DNA of 64,000 bases from contig NZ_JAJAPW010000002.1 in NCBI RefSeq assembly GCF_020523925.1, positions 434,001 to 498,000 on the forward strand. The letters run 5' to 3'. The notes below the pieces were generated by a model. That model saw nothing but the letters and a program-made list of their open reading frames with translations. It did not search any database and was not told the DNA's origin. The translations under genes and the position numbers were made by a program. Shown one piece after another: positions 26,580 to 35,713 of this stretch. The stretch comes from Neotamlana laminarinivorans (GTDB taxonomy: Bacteria > Bacteroidota > Bacteroidia > Flavobacteriales > Flavobacteriaceae). Each line of letters starts with the position of its first letter. Within the stretch, counting starts at the first letter, position 1.

Positions 26580-27272
26580 ATGAAAATAACCGAACAACAA
26601 ATACAGCAATTATATACGTTTACAGCATTACATTATGTTGAGTTTTACGATGTGCAAACCGAACTTGTAGATCATTTAGCAAATGGTATAGAAGCTCAAT
26701 GGAAAGAAAACCCAAAATTAAAATTTGAAGATGCTCTTAGAATTGAATTTAAAAAATTTGGTGTTTATGGTTTTTCTGATGTTGTAGAGCAGAAAAGAGC
26801 AGCGCTATCAAAGCATTACCGTAAACTCGTTTGGAAGTTTACAAAAACGTATTTTAAATTCCCTAAAATTATAGCAACGTTGTTTTCAATTTGGTTATTA
26901 TTTAAAAGTTTAACCCTAATTGAAAATAAAAACTACATAGTTGTTCCCGTTGTGATTTTTTTGTTGGTTTTTAATTTTTATTATCTTTTTAAAGCTAAAA
27001 GAGAAACTAAGTTAATGAAAAAGAAAACTGGTAAAAACTGGTTGTTTTTACATGTTACGTCTCAGATGGGAGGCATCATTCATATTTTTAATTTAGGTAT
27101 TTATATTCCTCATTTTTTTGGTGCTAATCAATCTTGGTCTTTAACAAAATACCTAGTGTTTTCTGCTGGAGCAGTGTTGTATTTTATAGTTTTTTACGTT
27201 GCAGTAAATATTGTATCTCCGCAATTAAATAAAACGGTAGAAAAACAATTTCCAGAGCATAAATTTATTTAG
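26580..27272 (+). CDS. Four-helix membrane protein following padR, unknown function
   Basis: 230 residues. The N-terminal 80 residues are soluble and helical (LVDHLANGIEAQW...FEDALRIEFKKFG), resembling the cytoplasmic part of proteins often encoded right after PadR genes. Then come about four hydrophobic helices. It starts 14 nt after padR, so co-expression is likely. By analogy with other PadR-linked membrane proteins it may tune the regulator's activity; this is a guess. Confidence 0.65.
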   Translation: MKITEQQIQQLYTFTALHYVEFYDVQTELVDHLANGIEAQWKENPKLKFEDALRIEFKKFGVYGFSDVVEQKRAALSKHYRKLVWKFTKTYFKFPKIIATLFSIWLLFKSLTLIENKNYIVVPVVIFLLVFNFYYLFKAKRETKLMKKKTGKNWLFLHVTSQMGGIIHIFNLGIYIPHFFGANQSWSLTKYLVFSAGAVLYFIVFYVAVNIVSPQLNKTVEKQFPEHKFI

Positions 27273-27331
27273 TTGTAACATTTTAACTAAATTTCGTACA
27301 TATAATTTAAATAAACATAAAATCACATTTC

Positions 27332-27736
27332 ATGAAAAAATTAGTACTCCTTTGTTTGTTCGTTTTAGCCTTAACAACTCAAGTTCAAGCACAAGACAAT
27401 GCCGCTTTTAAAACAGATACTGTAGAGTTTTTAAAATTAACAGGTGCTGGTGCTGCTTTTGAGAAAGCTATAGAACAAATAGGAGCAATGGTTTCTTTAG
27501 AAAACAAAGAAGCTTACCGTAAAGAAGCTACAGGAACGTTAGATGGTTTGTATGAAAAAATGGCCGATTTATATATGGCTGAGTTTACTCATGACGAAGT
27601 TAAAGAGCTTACCGCATTTTACAAATCAGATTTAGGTACAAAATTAGCCGAAAAACAAGTTATGCTTACACAAAAGGCAATGTCTTTAGGGCAAACTTGG
27701 GGTATGGAAGTTTCTGGAATTGCTCAAAAATACTAA
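27332..27736 (+). CDS. Secreted DUF2059 family protein
   Basis: 134 residues with a clear signal peptide (MKKLVLLCLFVLALTTQVQAQ, cleavage near 19-21), so periplasmic. The mature helical region, including FTHDEVKELTAFYKSDLGTKLAEKQ, is the DUF2059 signature (a helical stretch with a conserved TxxELxxLxxFYxSxxGxK pattern). Function unknown. Between the PadR-linked membrane protein and the ABC transporter genes. Confidence 0.78.
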   Translation: MKKLVLLCLFVLALTTQVQAQDNAAFKTDTVEFLKLTGAGAAFEKAIEQIGAMVSLENKEAYRKEATGTLDGLYEKMADLYMAEFTHDEVKELTAFYKSDLGTKLAEKQVMLTQKAMSLGQTWGMEVSGIAQKY

Positions 27737-27745
27737 ACGCATTAA

Positions 27746-29224
27746 ATGATAACGCAGTTTTTAAAACTAGAATGGAAATCCTTTATAAGGTCTGCAAGTT
27801 TTGGTAAAAGCATTGGTATTAAAATATTTATGGGCTTATTTGCTCTATATTTTATAGTTATGTTTTTGGGTGCTGGTTTAGTACTTTACCCAGGTTTAAA
27901 AAAGGAGTTTCCAAATCAAGAGCCTGTTTATATTTTAAATAGTGTACTTTTTTATTGGATTTTAATCGATTTAGTTTTTCGGTTTTTCTTTCAAAAGCTT
28001 CCGGTTATGGTTGTAAAACCATTGCTAACTTTACCCGTTAAACGTAATAAAATAGTTAATTATGTTTTAGGGAAATCTGCGTTATCATTTTTTAATTTTT
28101 TACCATTATTTGCTATAGTTCCTTTTAGCGTTACGCTTTTAGTTAAAGGTTATGCTGTAGTCTCAGTTATAAGTTGGGTGCTAGCCATTGTTTTGGTTGT
28201 ATTAATAATTAATTTTTTAAATTTTATTATTGAAAGTTTTTCGGCAGAAACGGACTTTTCCTTTTTGCCAGTTATACTTATAACAGGTGGTTTGTATGCC
28301 TTAAATCATTTTAACATAGTGTCATTTAATACCATAATTGGTAGTGGTTTTAATGCTATTTACAACAATCCTATTTATGTTATTGTTCCATTACTAATTT
28401 TAATGGGTTTATATTTTTATAATGCTAAATTGTTAAAGAAAAAACTGTTTTTAGATAGTGGATTGAAGGAAAAAGTTAAAGAAGTAAATGCTTCAAACTT
28501 AGAGTGGACTAAAAACTTTGGAGATATTGCACCGTTTTTAAAACTCGACTTAAAACTTATTTGGCGTAACAAACGCACAAAATCTTCAGTTTGGATGCTT
28601 GTTATGGGTTTACTTTATGGTTTAGTTTTTTATCCTAACCCGAAATACCAAGAAATGGAATGGTTTTTTGTTTTCATTGGTGTTTTTTCAACAGGTATTT
28701 TTCTAATTAATTTTGGGCAGTTTATCCCAGCTTGGGATAGTGGTTATTATAAACTTTTAATGACTCAAAATATAAAATACGAAGAGTACTTAAAATCAAA
28801 ATTCACATTAATGGCTATTAGCGTGTGTATTTTATTTGTTTTAGGAATTCCGTATTTATTTTTTGGTTGGAAAATTTTATTTGCACATTTTGCCGCTGCT
28901 ATCTACAATGTTGGTGTAAATACACATGTTATTATGTATGGCGGTTCATTTAATCGAAAAAAGATTAATTTATCACAAAAAGCCGCATTTAATTACCAAG
29001 GTACTGGTGCTGTACAATGGTTAATTGGAATTCCGTTACTTATATTTCCATTAGGGCTTTTTGGCTTGTTTTATTATTTAACGGGTTTTGAAATAGCTTG
29101 CGTAATATTAGCTGTATTAGGCATAATTGGTATTGTGCTACACCAAAAATTAATGAAAATTATAACCAACAAATACCTACAATCAAAGTATAAAATGATT
29201 GATGCTTTTAATCAAGATAATTAA
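27746..29224 (+). CDS. ABC transporter permease-like membrane protein (DUF5687 type)
   Basis: 492 residues with about 12 hydrophobic segments, MITQFLKLEWKSFIRSASFG at the N-terminus. It is followed 12 nt later by an ABC ATPase gene, so it is the probable membrane partner. The family label DUF5687 is recalled from similar flavobacterial proteins. Substrate unknown; given the PadR gene at the operon head, an exporter is likely. Confidence 0.72.
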   Translation: MITQFLKLEWKSFIRSASFGKSIGIKIFMGLFALYFIVMFLGAGLVLYPGLKKEFPNQEPVYILNSVLFYWILIDLVFRFFFQKLPVMVVKPLLTLPVKRNKIVNYVLGKSALSFFNFLPLFAIVPFSVTLLVKGYAVVSVISWVLAIVLVVLIINFLNFIIESFSAETDFSFLPVILITGGLYALNHFNIVSFNTIIGSGFNAIYNNPIYVIVPLLILMGLYFYNAKLLKKKLFLDSGLKEKVKEVNASNLEWTKNFGDIAPFLKLDLKLIWRNKRTKSSVWMLVMGLLYGLVFYPNPKYQEMEWFFVFIGVFSTGIFLINFGQFIPAWDSGYYKLLMTQNIKYEEYLKSKFTLMAISVCILFVLGIPYLFFGWKILFAHFAAAIYNVGVNTHVIMYGGSFNRKKINLSQKAAFNYQGTGAVQWLIGIPLLIFPLGLFGLFYYLTGFEIACVILAVLGIIGIVLHQKLMKIITNKYLQSKYKMIDAFNQDN

Positions 29225-29236
29225 GCCTTTATAATT

Positions 29237-29932
29237 ATGATATCAACTTCTAATTTATCAAAAAAATACGCTGGAAATCAAGTTTTAAATATCGACGTTT
29301 TAGATATTCCTAAGGGGCAAAGTTTCGGTTTAGTGGGAAACAATGGTGCAGGAAAAACAACATATTTTAGTTTGCTTCTAGATTTAATAAAGCCAACCAC
29401 AGGATATATTAAAACTAATGAAATTACTGTTGGTGAAAGCGAAGATTGGAAGCCCTTTACATCGGCATTTATAGACGAAAGTTTCCTTATTGGCTACCTA
29501 ACACCAGAAGAGTATTTTTACTTTATTGGTGAACTTCGTGGGCAGAACAAAGCAGACGTTGATACTTTAGTAGAGCAGTTTTCAGATTTTTTTCATGGTG
29601 AAATTCTTGGTCAAAAAAAATATTTACGCGATTTAAGCAAAGGAAACCAAAAAAAAGTAGGAATTGTAGCAGCTTTAATAGGTAACCCAGAAGTTGTAAT
29701 TTTAGATGAACCATTTGCAAATTTAGACCCAACGACTCAAATTCGTTTAAAAAGCATAATTAAAAACTTAGCAGAAAAACAAGGCGTAACAGTTTTGGTT
29801 TCAAGTCACGATTTATTGCATGTTACCGATGTTTGCGAGCGTATAGTAGTCTTAGAAAAAGGCGAAATTGTAAAAGATTTGCAAACAAGTGAGGCAACCC
29901 TAAAAGAGTTAGAAGCACATTTTTCAAACTAG
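29237..29932 (+). CDS. ABC transporter ATP-binding protein
   Basis: 231 residues. Walker A GNNGAGKTT (34-42), signature LSKGNQKK (about 132-139), Walker B VVILDEPF (about 153-160) and the H-loop SSHD (about 191) are all intact, so it should be active. Export-type ATPase (CcmA/NatA-like). It forms the transporter with the permease gene 12 nt upstream; last gene of the PadR operon. Confidence 0.9.
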   Translation: MISTSNLSKKYAGNQVLNIDVLDIPKGQSFGLVGNNGAGKTTYFSLLLDLIKPTTGYIKTNEITVGESEDWKPFTSAFIDESFLIGYLTPEEYFYFIGELRGQNKADVDTLVEQFSDFFHGEILGQKKYLRDLSKGNQKKVGIVAALIGNPEVVILDEPFANLDPTTQIRLKSIIKNLAEKQGVTVLVSSHDLLHVTDVCERIVVLEKGEIVKDLQTSEATLKELEAHFSN

Positions 29933-29988
29933 TTTTTCTTGCAAAAGTCTGCGCATCGCATCGCATAATTCAAAAAGATGCTTATTTT

Positions 29989-30036
29989 TACCATTAAATA
30001 TAATAATAGCAACCCATTAAAGTTATTATTATGGTA
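29989..30036. repeat. AT-rich inverted repeat upstream of sprE
   Basis: TACCAT and ATAATAATA on the left are mirrored by TATTATTATGGTA (30024-30036) on the right, with a bulge. It ends 11 nt before the sprE start and follows the ABC ATPase gene, so it could be a weak terminator or a leader structure. Confidence 0.35.
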
Positions 30037-30047
30037 AAATATTAGCG

Positions 30048-32621
30048 TTGTTTATTAAGTATTTAAAATATATTGTTGTTTTTGGTTTTGTTTTTTTTCT
30101 AGCAAGTTGTTCCAGAAAAAAAGATAAGTTTATTAGCCGTAATTTTCATGCGGTAACCGCCGAGTTCAATATACTTTATAATGGTCAATTAGCTTTCGAT
30201 GCTGGTAGGCAAGCTTTAAATGATGCGTATTTTGACAACTATTGGGATGTTTTACCCATAGAACGCATGCAAGTTTTTGATGAAATTGTTTTGCCAGGGC
30301 AATCTAAAAACGAACAATTTTCTCGAGCCGAAGAAAAAGCTGCTAAAGCCATACAAAAACACAGTATGAATATTAACGGCAAAGAAAAAAACCCACAAAT
30401 AGACGAAGCTTATTTACTTCTCGGGAAAGCACGTTATTTCGATCAACGTTTTATACCATCTCTTGAAGCTTTCAACTATATATTATATAAATACCCAGCC
30501 AGCGATAAAATTAATCAAGCTAAAGTTTGGCGCGAAAAAGCTAATATTCGTTTAGATAATAATGAGCTGGCTATTAAAAACTTAAAACGCCTTTTAAGGC
30601 AAGAAGAGTTAGAAGGGCAAGATTTAGCCGATGCAACATCAATTTTAGCTCAAGCATATTTAAATATTAAAGTAGTTGATACTGCCATTACTTTATTAGA
30701 AGTTGCTTCAAATTCTACAAAAAGCAGCGACGAGCGCGGAAGGTATCGTTTTATACAAGGTCAATTATACAATACTTTAGGTTATAAAGACAGCGCAAAT
30801 TATGCCTTTGATAGGGTTATAGAACTTAATCGTCGTATTCCTAGAATCTATTTAATTTCAGCACATCTAGAAAAAATTAAAAATTTTGATTACGACAAAG
30901 GAAACAAAATTGAAACAAAAGAATTTTTAACTAAACTCGAAGAAAATAGAGAAAACCGCCCATTTTTAGATAAAATTTATCATCAAATAGGTACTTTTCA
31001 TTTAAGAAGTAATCAAGATTCATTGGCTGTATCGTATTATAACAAGTCTTTGCGAGCTACGACAATAGATAAGTTATTAAAGGCAAAAACCTACGAGATT
31101 TTAGGTGATATGAATTTTGACAAAAGCATTTATGCTGAAGCTGGTAAGTATTACGATAGTACCATGTTAAATTTAACTTTAAACTCTAAACCTTATCGGG
31201 TTATAAAACGAAAACGCGATAATTTAGGAGATGTTATTTATTATGAAGCCATAGCAAAGAGTAACGATAGTATTTTAAGTTTAACTAAAATGCCAGAAGC
31301 CCAACGAATAGCTTATTTTTTAGAATATACAGAAACTTTAAAACTTAAAGATGAAGCCGAAAAAGAAAAAGCAGAAGCAGCTAAAAATGTTATAAATAAT
31401 AACGCAGGTTTAGCAAATACATCTCAACAGCGTATTGGTTTTGGTCCTCCAGGTGCGCAACAAAGTCAGGCATCATTATTTTATTTTTACAACCCTACTA
31501 CTTTGGCTTATGGTAAAAATGAGTTTACAAAAATTTGGTGTAATCGCCCTTTAAAAGATAATTGGCGTTGGTCTACAAATGCTACAGCTGTTGCGGGAAT
31601 ATCAAATAATTCGGAAAATAAAATTGAAGATGTGGCTACGCTAGAAGAGCGTTACGACCCTAAGTTTTATATGTCAAAAATTCCCACATCAAAAAAAGAA
31701 ATAGATAGTATTTCAAAAGAAAGAAACTTTGCATACTATCAATTAGGTTTAATTTATAAAGAACGTTTTAAAGAGTACGAGCTTTCTAAAAGTAAGTTTT
31801 TAAATTTACTAGATAGCAATCCAGAAGAGCGGTTTGTGCTGCCAACTAAATATAACTTGTATAAGTTGTATGAATTGCTAGGAGAAAATAATGAAGCTCT
31901 TAAATTAAAGCAAAATATTATAGCGAATTTTCCAGAGTCGCGTTATGCTAAAATATTAACCAATCCAGATGAAGTTGCAGATAATGATGAAAATAGTCCG
32001 GATAATATTTATGCTACACTTTATGCTAAACACACAAACCAAGATTACGAAGAAGTTATAAAAAAGGCAGATAATTTTATTAATGATTACGACGGCGATG
32101 TTTTAGTGCCAAAATTTGAGTTGCTAAAAGCTATGGCAACTGGCCGCTTATATGGTTTTGAGGCCTATAAAAAAGCTATAAATAATGTGGCAACTACTTA
32201 TGCAAATACGCCAGAAGGTAAACAAGCGCAAAGTATTGAAAATAGCGTTTTACCGAAAATGGCAAAGGCCGATTTTAATACCGAGGTTGATGTAAGTAGA
32301 GAAAATTATAAAGTTATTTTTAAATTTAGTAAAGATACTCCAGAAACTTTAACTAATTTTAAAACCAAATTAGATGAGGCATTAGAACATGTTAGATATT
32401 ACGATTTAACATCTTCTATAGATGTGTACGATACAGAAACAGTTTTTGTAGTAGTTCATGGCATAAAATCTGAAACTGTAGCAAAAACATTTTTGCAATT
32501 GTTGCTAGATAAAGATCAAGAAAAAATAAAAGAACCATTTTTTACGGTGTCTTCTACGAACTATCAGGTAATTCAAGTTCACAAAAACTTAAATGAGTAT
32601 TTAAATCGAAATAATAATTAA
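30048..32621 (+). CDS. sprE: SprE/PorW, type IX secretion and gliding motility TPR lipoprotein
   Basis: 857-residue periplasmic lipoprotein needed for type IX secretion and gliding in flavobacteria. The lipobox LASC gives Cys21 as the lipidated residue, and the following SRKKDK is basic, unlike surface-export signals, so it should stay periplasmic. Many TPR-like helical repeats fill the chain (AYLLLGKARYFDQRF..., FYQLG-type repeats), and length fits SprE (about 870). Only a TTG start (30048) precedes the signal peptide in frame. It lies just upstream of bactofilin and atp genes, an order typical of the family. Confidence 0.85.
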   Translation: MFIKYLKYIVVFGFVFFLASCSRKKDKFISRNFHAVTAEFNILYNGQLAFDAGRQALNDAYFDNYWDVLPIERMQVFDEIVLPGQSKNEQFSRAEEKAAKAIQKHSMNINGKEKNPQIDEAYLLLGKARYFDQRFIPSLEAFNYILYKYPASDKINQAKVWREKANIRLDNNELAIKNLKRLLRQEELEGQDLADATSILAQAYLNIKVVDTAITLLEVASNSTKSSDERGRYRFIQGQLYNTLGYKDSANYAFDRVIELNRRIPRIYLISAHLEKIKNFDYDKGNKIETKEFLTKLEENRENRPFLDKIYHQIGTFHLRSNQDSLAVSYYNKSLRATTIDKLLKAKTYEILGDMNFDKSIYAEAGKYYDSTMLNLTLNSKPYRVIKRKRDNLGDVIYYEAIAKSNDSILSLTKMPEAQRIAYFLEYTETLKLKDEAEKEKAEAAKNVINNNAGLANTSQQRIGFGPPGAQQSQASLFYFYNPTTLAYGKNEFTKIWCNRPLKDNWRWSTNATAVAGISNNSENKIEDVATLEERYDPKFYMSKIPTSKKEIDSISKERNFAYYQLGLIYKERFKEYELSKSKFLNLLDSNPEERFVLPTKYNLYKLYELLGENNEALKLKQNIIANFPESRYAKILTNPDEVADNDENSPDNIYATLYAKHTNQDYEEVIKKADNFINDYDGDVLVPKFELLKAMATGRLYGFEAYKKAINNVATTYANTPEGKQAQSIENSVLPKMAKADFNTEVDVSRENYKVIFKFSKDTPETLTNFKTKLDEALEHVRYYDLTSSIDVYDTETVFVVVHGIKSETVAKTFLQLLLDKDQEKIKEPFFTVSSTNYQVIQVHKNLNEYLNRNNN

Positions 32622-32634
32622 AACGTAACAAGTT

Positions 32635-33042
32635 ATGTTTTCAGAAAATAAAAAAGATAGACAAATGGCAGAAGCAAGCTCAAGCCAAAACATTATAGCA
32701 AAAGGAACAAAATTAGTTGGCGATATTACTAGTGAAGGTGATTTTAGAATTGATGGCACTATTGAAGGTAATATAAAAACATTGGGTAAAATAGTTTTAG
32801 GAAAAACCGGAACAATTTTAGGAACGCTAAATGGTACAGATGCATATTTTGAAGGTAAATTTTCAGGGAAATTAGAGTTAAAAGGTACACTTACATTAAA
32901 ATCTACAGCTCAAGTTGATGGCGAAGTTATAGCGGGTAAATTAGCAGTAGAACCAGGAGCTAACTTTAATGTAACTTGTAGTATGCAAGGATCGGCAAAA
33001 CCAGGAATAAAAAGTGACTCAAAAACCGGAAAAACAGTATAG
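32635..33042 (+). CDS. Bactofilin (polymer-forming cytoskeletal protein)
   Basis: 135 residues. A right-handed beta-helix core of short repeats (KGTKLVGDITSEGDFRIDG..., IEGNIKTLGKIVLGKTG...) spans about residues 18-115, flanked by short disordered ends. Bactofilins polymerise without nucleotide to form membrane-linked scaffolds. Starts 13 nt after sprE; its end overlaps the next gene by 29 nt. Confidence 0.9.
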   Translation: MFSENKKDRQMAEASSSQNIIAKGTKLVGDITSEGDFRIDGTIEGNIKTLGKIVLGKTGTILGTLNGTDAYFEGKFSGKLELKGTLTLKSTAQVDGEVIAGKLAVEPGANFNVTCSMQGSAKPGIKSDSKTGKTV

Positions 33043-33241
33043 TAAATACATTAGGTTTACAACCATGGCTATACAAATGGGGGCTACTATATATTTAGGT
33101 AGTTTATTAGGCGAATGGCTAGATGTAAAATTCAATAACACCAATCAGCTATATTATAAAATAGTTACATTGTTATCTGTTTTCATAGCTATGTACGCGG
33201 TTATTAAGCAGGTTTTAAATATTACTAATAAAAACAATTAA
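33014..33241 (+). CDS. AtpZ/AtpI family small membrane protein
   Basis: 75 residues with two hydrophobic helices; AIQMGATIYLGSLLGEWLD is typical of AtpZ/AtpI proteins, which precede atp operons and help c-ring assembly or ion handling. The GTG start lies within the bactofilin gene (29-nt overlap). I see nothing else in frame that would serve as a start. Confidence 0.78.
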   Translation: MTQKPEKQYSKYIRFTTMAIQMGATIYLGSLLGEWLDVKFNNTNQLYYKIVTLLSVFIAMYAVIKQVLNITNKNN

Positions 33242-33242
33242 T

Positions 33243-33614
33243 GTGATAAAACGCATACTTATTTACGCGCTAATTTTAATTAGCGTTTTTTTTTCGACTT
33301 ATTTTTTGCACAATTTTTTAATTTCTGAAACATTATCATTTAAGTTATGGCAGGTTTATTTTTTTCATGTTATTGCTGCTTTTTTAGTATATATATGCGT
33401 TGAGGTAGTTGCTGAGAATTTACCAAATCAAGCAGGTTACGCCTATTTAATGTTAATGTTTTTTAAAATAGGCGCATTTGTTTTAATTTTTCAAGAATCG
33501 GTATTTGCTAAAGACAGCTTATTACAAGTAGAGTCTGTTGCTTTGGTGGTTCCACTATTTTTGTTTTTAATGCTAGAAGCTATAGCGGTTGCAAAATTGC
33601 TTAACAGTAAGTAA
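33243..33614 (+). CDS. Four-helix membrane protein upstream of atpB, AtpI-like position
   Basis: 123 residues, GTG start 1 nt after the preceding stop, and four hydrophobic segments. Its placement between the AtpZ-like gene and atpB suggests the role of AtpI (assembly factor). The sequence itself is not recognisably AtpI; it matches a flavobacterial unknown family I recall as DUF6168. Function inferred from position only. Confidence 0.65.
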   Translation: MIKRILIYALILISVFFSTYFLHNFLISETLSFKLWQVYFFHVIAAFLVYICVEVVAENLPNQAGYAYLMLMFFKIGAFVLIFQESVFAKDSLLQVESVALVVPLFLFLMLEAIAVAKLLNSK

Positions 33615-33673
33615 GCAAGGCTTTTAAATAAAACAAAACAAGAATTCAATTGTTAAATAAAACTAAATAAAAA

Positions 33674-33696
33674 AACCGCTTGGGTTTTTAAATTAT
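33674..33696 (+). terminator. Short hairpin, weak terminator ahead of the atp promoter
   Basis: AAAAACC-GCTT-GGGTTTTT forms a small stem followed by T-rich sequence. It may end the sprE-bactofilin transcript while overlapping the -33 element of the atpB promoter. Confidence 0.35.
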
Positions 33697-33708
33697 TGTG
33701 TACATTTG
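33680..33708 (+). promoter_or_regulatory. Promoter of the atpBEFHAG operon
   Basis: TTGG (33680-33683), 17 nt spacer, then TACATTTG (33701-33708): a good match to the flavobacterial -33 TTG and -7 TAnnTTTG consensus. The predicted transcript start is about 33713. Confidence 0.6.
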
Positions 33709-33754
33709 CACAAAATTTTACTAAGCCTAAATGTTATTATTTAGAAAAGAAATT

Positions 33755-34873
33755 ATGATAGCAAAACAATCTATCAAGTTTTTAGTCGTATTGTTTACAT
33801 TAACAACTACATTAACAGCTTTTGCTAATGGAGGCGACCATGAAAACCAACACACTAAAGGAAACCAAGTTGATTCTCCTGATGAAATTAGAGAATATAT
33901 CTCTCATCACTTAAAAGATTCTCACGATTTTCATTTTTATTCAGATAATGCTACAGGTAGACATTTTAGTTTTCCGTTACCTGTAATTGTTTGGACTAGC
34001 GAAGGTTTAAGAACTTTTATGTCCTCAGAGTTTCATCATGATGATGCTGGTCATGTAATTGTTGAAAAAGATGGGGTTAAGTTAACTAAAATTCATAGTA
34101 AAATTCACGAATTAGAAGCAGGTGCGCACCAAGTAAAATTTGATGAGTACCACCATGCTGTCAATGCGCATAGGGTTTTAGATTTCTCTATAACTAAAAG
34201 TGTATTTGGTATGTTGTTGGCTGGACTTTTAATGCTTTTAGGTTTCGGTGCTTTGGCAAGAAGCTATAAAAAAGGGCATGTGCCAACAGGTATTGGTCGT
34301 TTCTTGGAGCCTTTGGTGATTTATGTGCGAGACGAAATTGCAAAGCCAAATATTGGTGAGAAAAAATACAGAAAATTCATGGGCTTTTTGTTAACTGTGT
34401 TTTTCTTTATATGGATATTGAATTTATTAGGTTTAACACCGCTTGGGTTTAATGTAACGGGTCAAATAGCAGTAACTGCATGTTTAGCTATTTTTACAAT
34501 GTTAATTTATATGTTTAGCGGAAGTAAAGATTTTTGGGCGCATACATTATGGATGCCAGGTGTGCCTTACTTATTGCGAATTCCACTTGCAATAATAGAA
34601 CTAGTAGGTTTTGTGTTAATCAAACCATTTTCTTTATTAGTACGTCTATTTGCAAACATGACGGCCGGACACTTCGTGGTAATGAGTTTAATTGCATTAA
34701 TGATTACTATGAAAGAAGCCTTTGGTCCGGTAACATCAACAGGGATGTCTTTAGTGTTAGCACTATTTATATCGGTTATCGAAATATTGGTGGCCTTTTT
34801 ACAAGCGTTTATTTTCACGATGTTATCATCGTTATTTATAGGTATGGCTGTTGAAGAACACGACCATCACTAA
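33755..34873 (+). CDS. atpB: ATP synthase F0 subunit a
   Basis: Proton-channel stator subunit of F0. The C-terminal two thirds is polytopic and has the essential arginine in LLVRLFANMTAGH. Before it comes a cleavable signal peptide (MIAKQSIKFLVVLFTLTTTLTAFA) and then about 120 periplasmic residues very rich in His, ending before a helix near residue 150. At 372 residues it is about 100 longer than the E. coli subunit. Start ATG 33755 is preferred because it begins the signal peptide; an in-frame ATG at 33731 would add 8 residues. Confidence 0.92.
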   Translation: MIAKQSIKFLVVLFTLTTTLTAFANGGDHENQHTKGNQVDSPDEIREYISHHLKDSHDFHFYSDNATGRHFSFPLPVIVWTSEGLRTFMSSEFHHDDAGHVIVEKDGVKLTKIHSKIHELEAGAHQVKFDEYHHAVNAHRVLDFSITKSVFGMLLAGLLMLLGFGALARSYKKGHVPTGIGRFLEPLVIYVRDEIAKPNIGEKKYRKFMGFLLTVFFFIWILNLLGLTPLGFNVTGQIAVTACLAIFTMLIYMFSGSKDFWAHTLWMPGVPYLLRIPLAIIELVGFVLIKPFSLLVRLFANMTAGHFVVMSLIALMITMKEAFGPVTSTGMSLVLALFISVIEILVAFLQAFIFTMLSSLFIGMAVEEHDHH

Positions 34874-34879
34874 ACATAA

Positions 34880-35101
<222 letters not shown>

Positions 35102-35125
35102 TATTTCCGTATTAAACACAAAAAG

Positions 35126-35165
35126 CTAGAATACCTGTAACGGTTGGTTGCAGGTTCTAGTTTTA
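35126..35165 (+). terminator. Hairpin with T-run between atpE and atpF
   Basis: CTAGAATACCTG (35126-35137) pairs with CAGGTTCTAG (35151-35160) with one bulge, then TTTTAAAAATT. It looks like a weak intrinsic terminator or mRNA-stabilising stem inside the operon, 24 nt after the atpE stop. Confidence 0.5.
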
Positions 35166-35206
35166 AAAATTAAACAAACAATAAATAACCCATTTATAAT
35201 TAAGAC

Positions 35207-35707
35207 ATGGATCAGTTATTAAACGATTTTTCTCCTGGTTTGTTTTTTATGCAAGCCATAATATTATTAATCTTAATAGTATTGATGCGTAAATTTGCAT
35301 GGAAACCTATTTTAAACTCATTACAAGATCGTGAAGATGGTATAAAAAATGCATTAGAGTCTGCAGAAAACGCAAAACTAGAAATGCAAAATCTTCGAGC
35401 AGATAATGACAGATTATTAAAAGAAGCAAGAGCAGAACGCGAAACTATGCTTAAAGAAGCACGTGAGCTTAAAGATAAGATGATTGAAGATGCTAAAACA
35501 GAAGCGCAAGAGCAAGCTGATAAAATGATTGCTCAAGCACAAGCTTCTATAGAGAGTGAAAAGAAAGCAGCTATGGCAGAACTTAAAAACCATGTAGCTG
35601 GTATTTCTTTAGAAATCGCAGAAAAAGTAGTACGTACAGAATTATCTAACAAAGACAAGCAATTGCAATTGGTTGAAACAATGTTAGATGAAAAATCATT
35701 AAACTAA
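35207..35707 (+). CDS. atpF: ATP synthase F0 subunit b
   Basis: 166 residues: N-terminal membrane helix (GLFFMQAIILLILIVLMRKF, about 11-30) and then a long charged coiled coil (about 40-140), forming the peripheral stalk that connects F0 to subunit delta. Normal length. 105 nt after atpE, 6 nt before atpH. Confidence 0.94.
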   Translation: MDQLLNDFSPGLFFMQAIILLILIVLMRKFAWKPILNSLQDREDGIKNALESAENAKLEMQNLRADNDRLLKEARAERETMLKEARELKDKMIEDAKTEAQEQADKMIAQAQASIESEKKAAMAELKNHVAGISLEIAEKVVRTELSNKDKQLQLVETMLDEKSLN

Positions 35708-35713
35708 TAAATC

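Noticed and set aside
34534-34854. A second open frame on the plus strand within atpB
   Set aside because: It is an out-of-frame shadow of the conserved atpB sequence with no start support.
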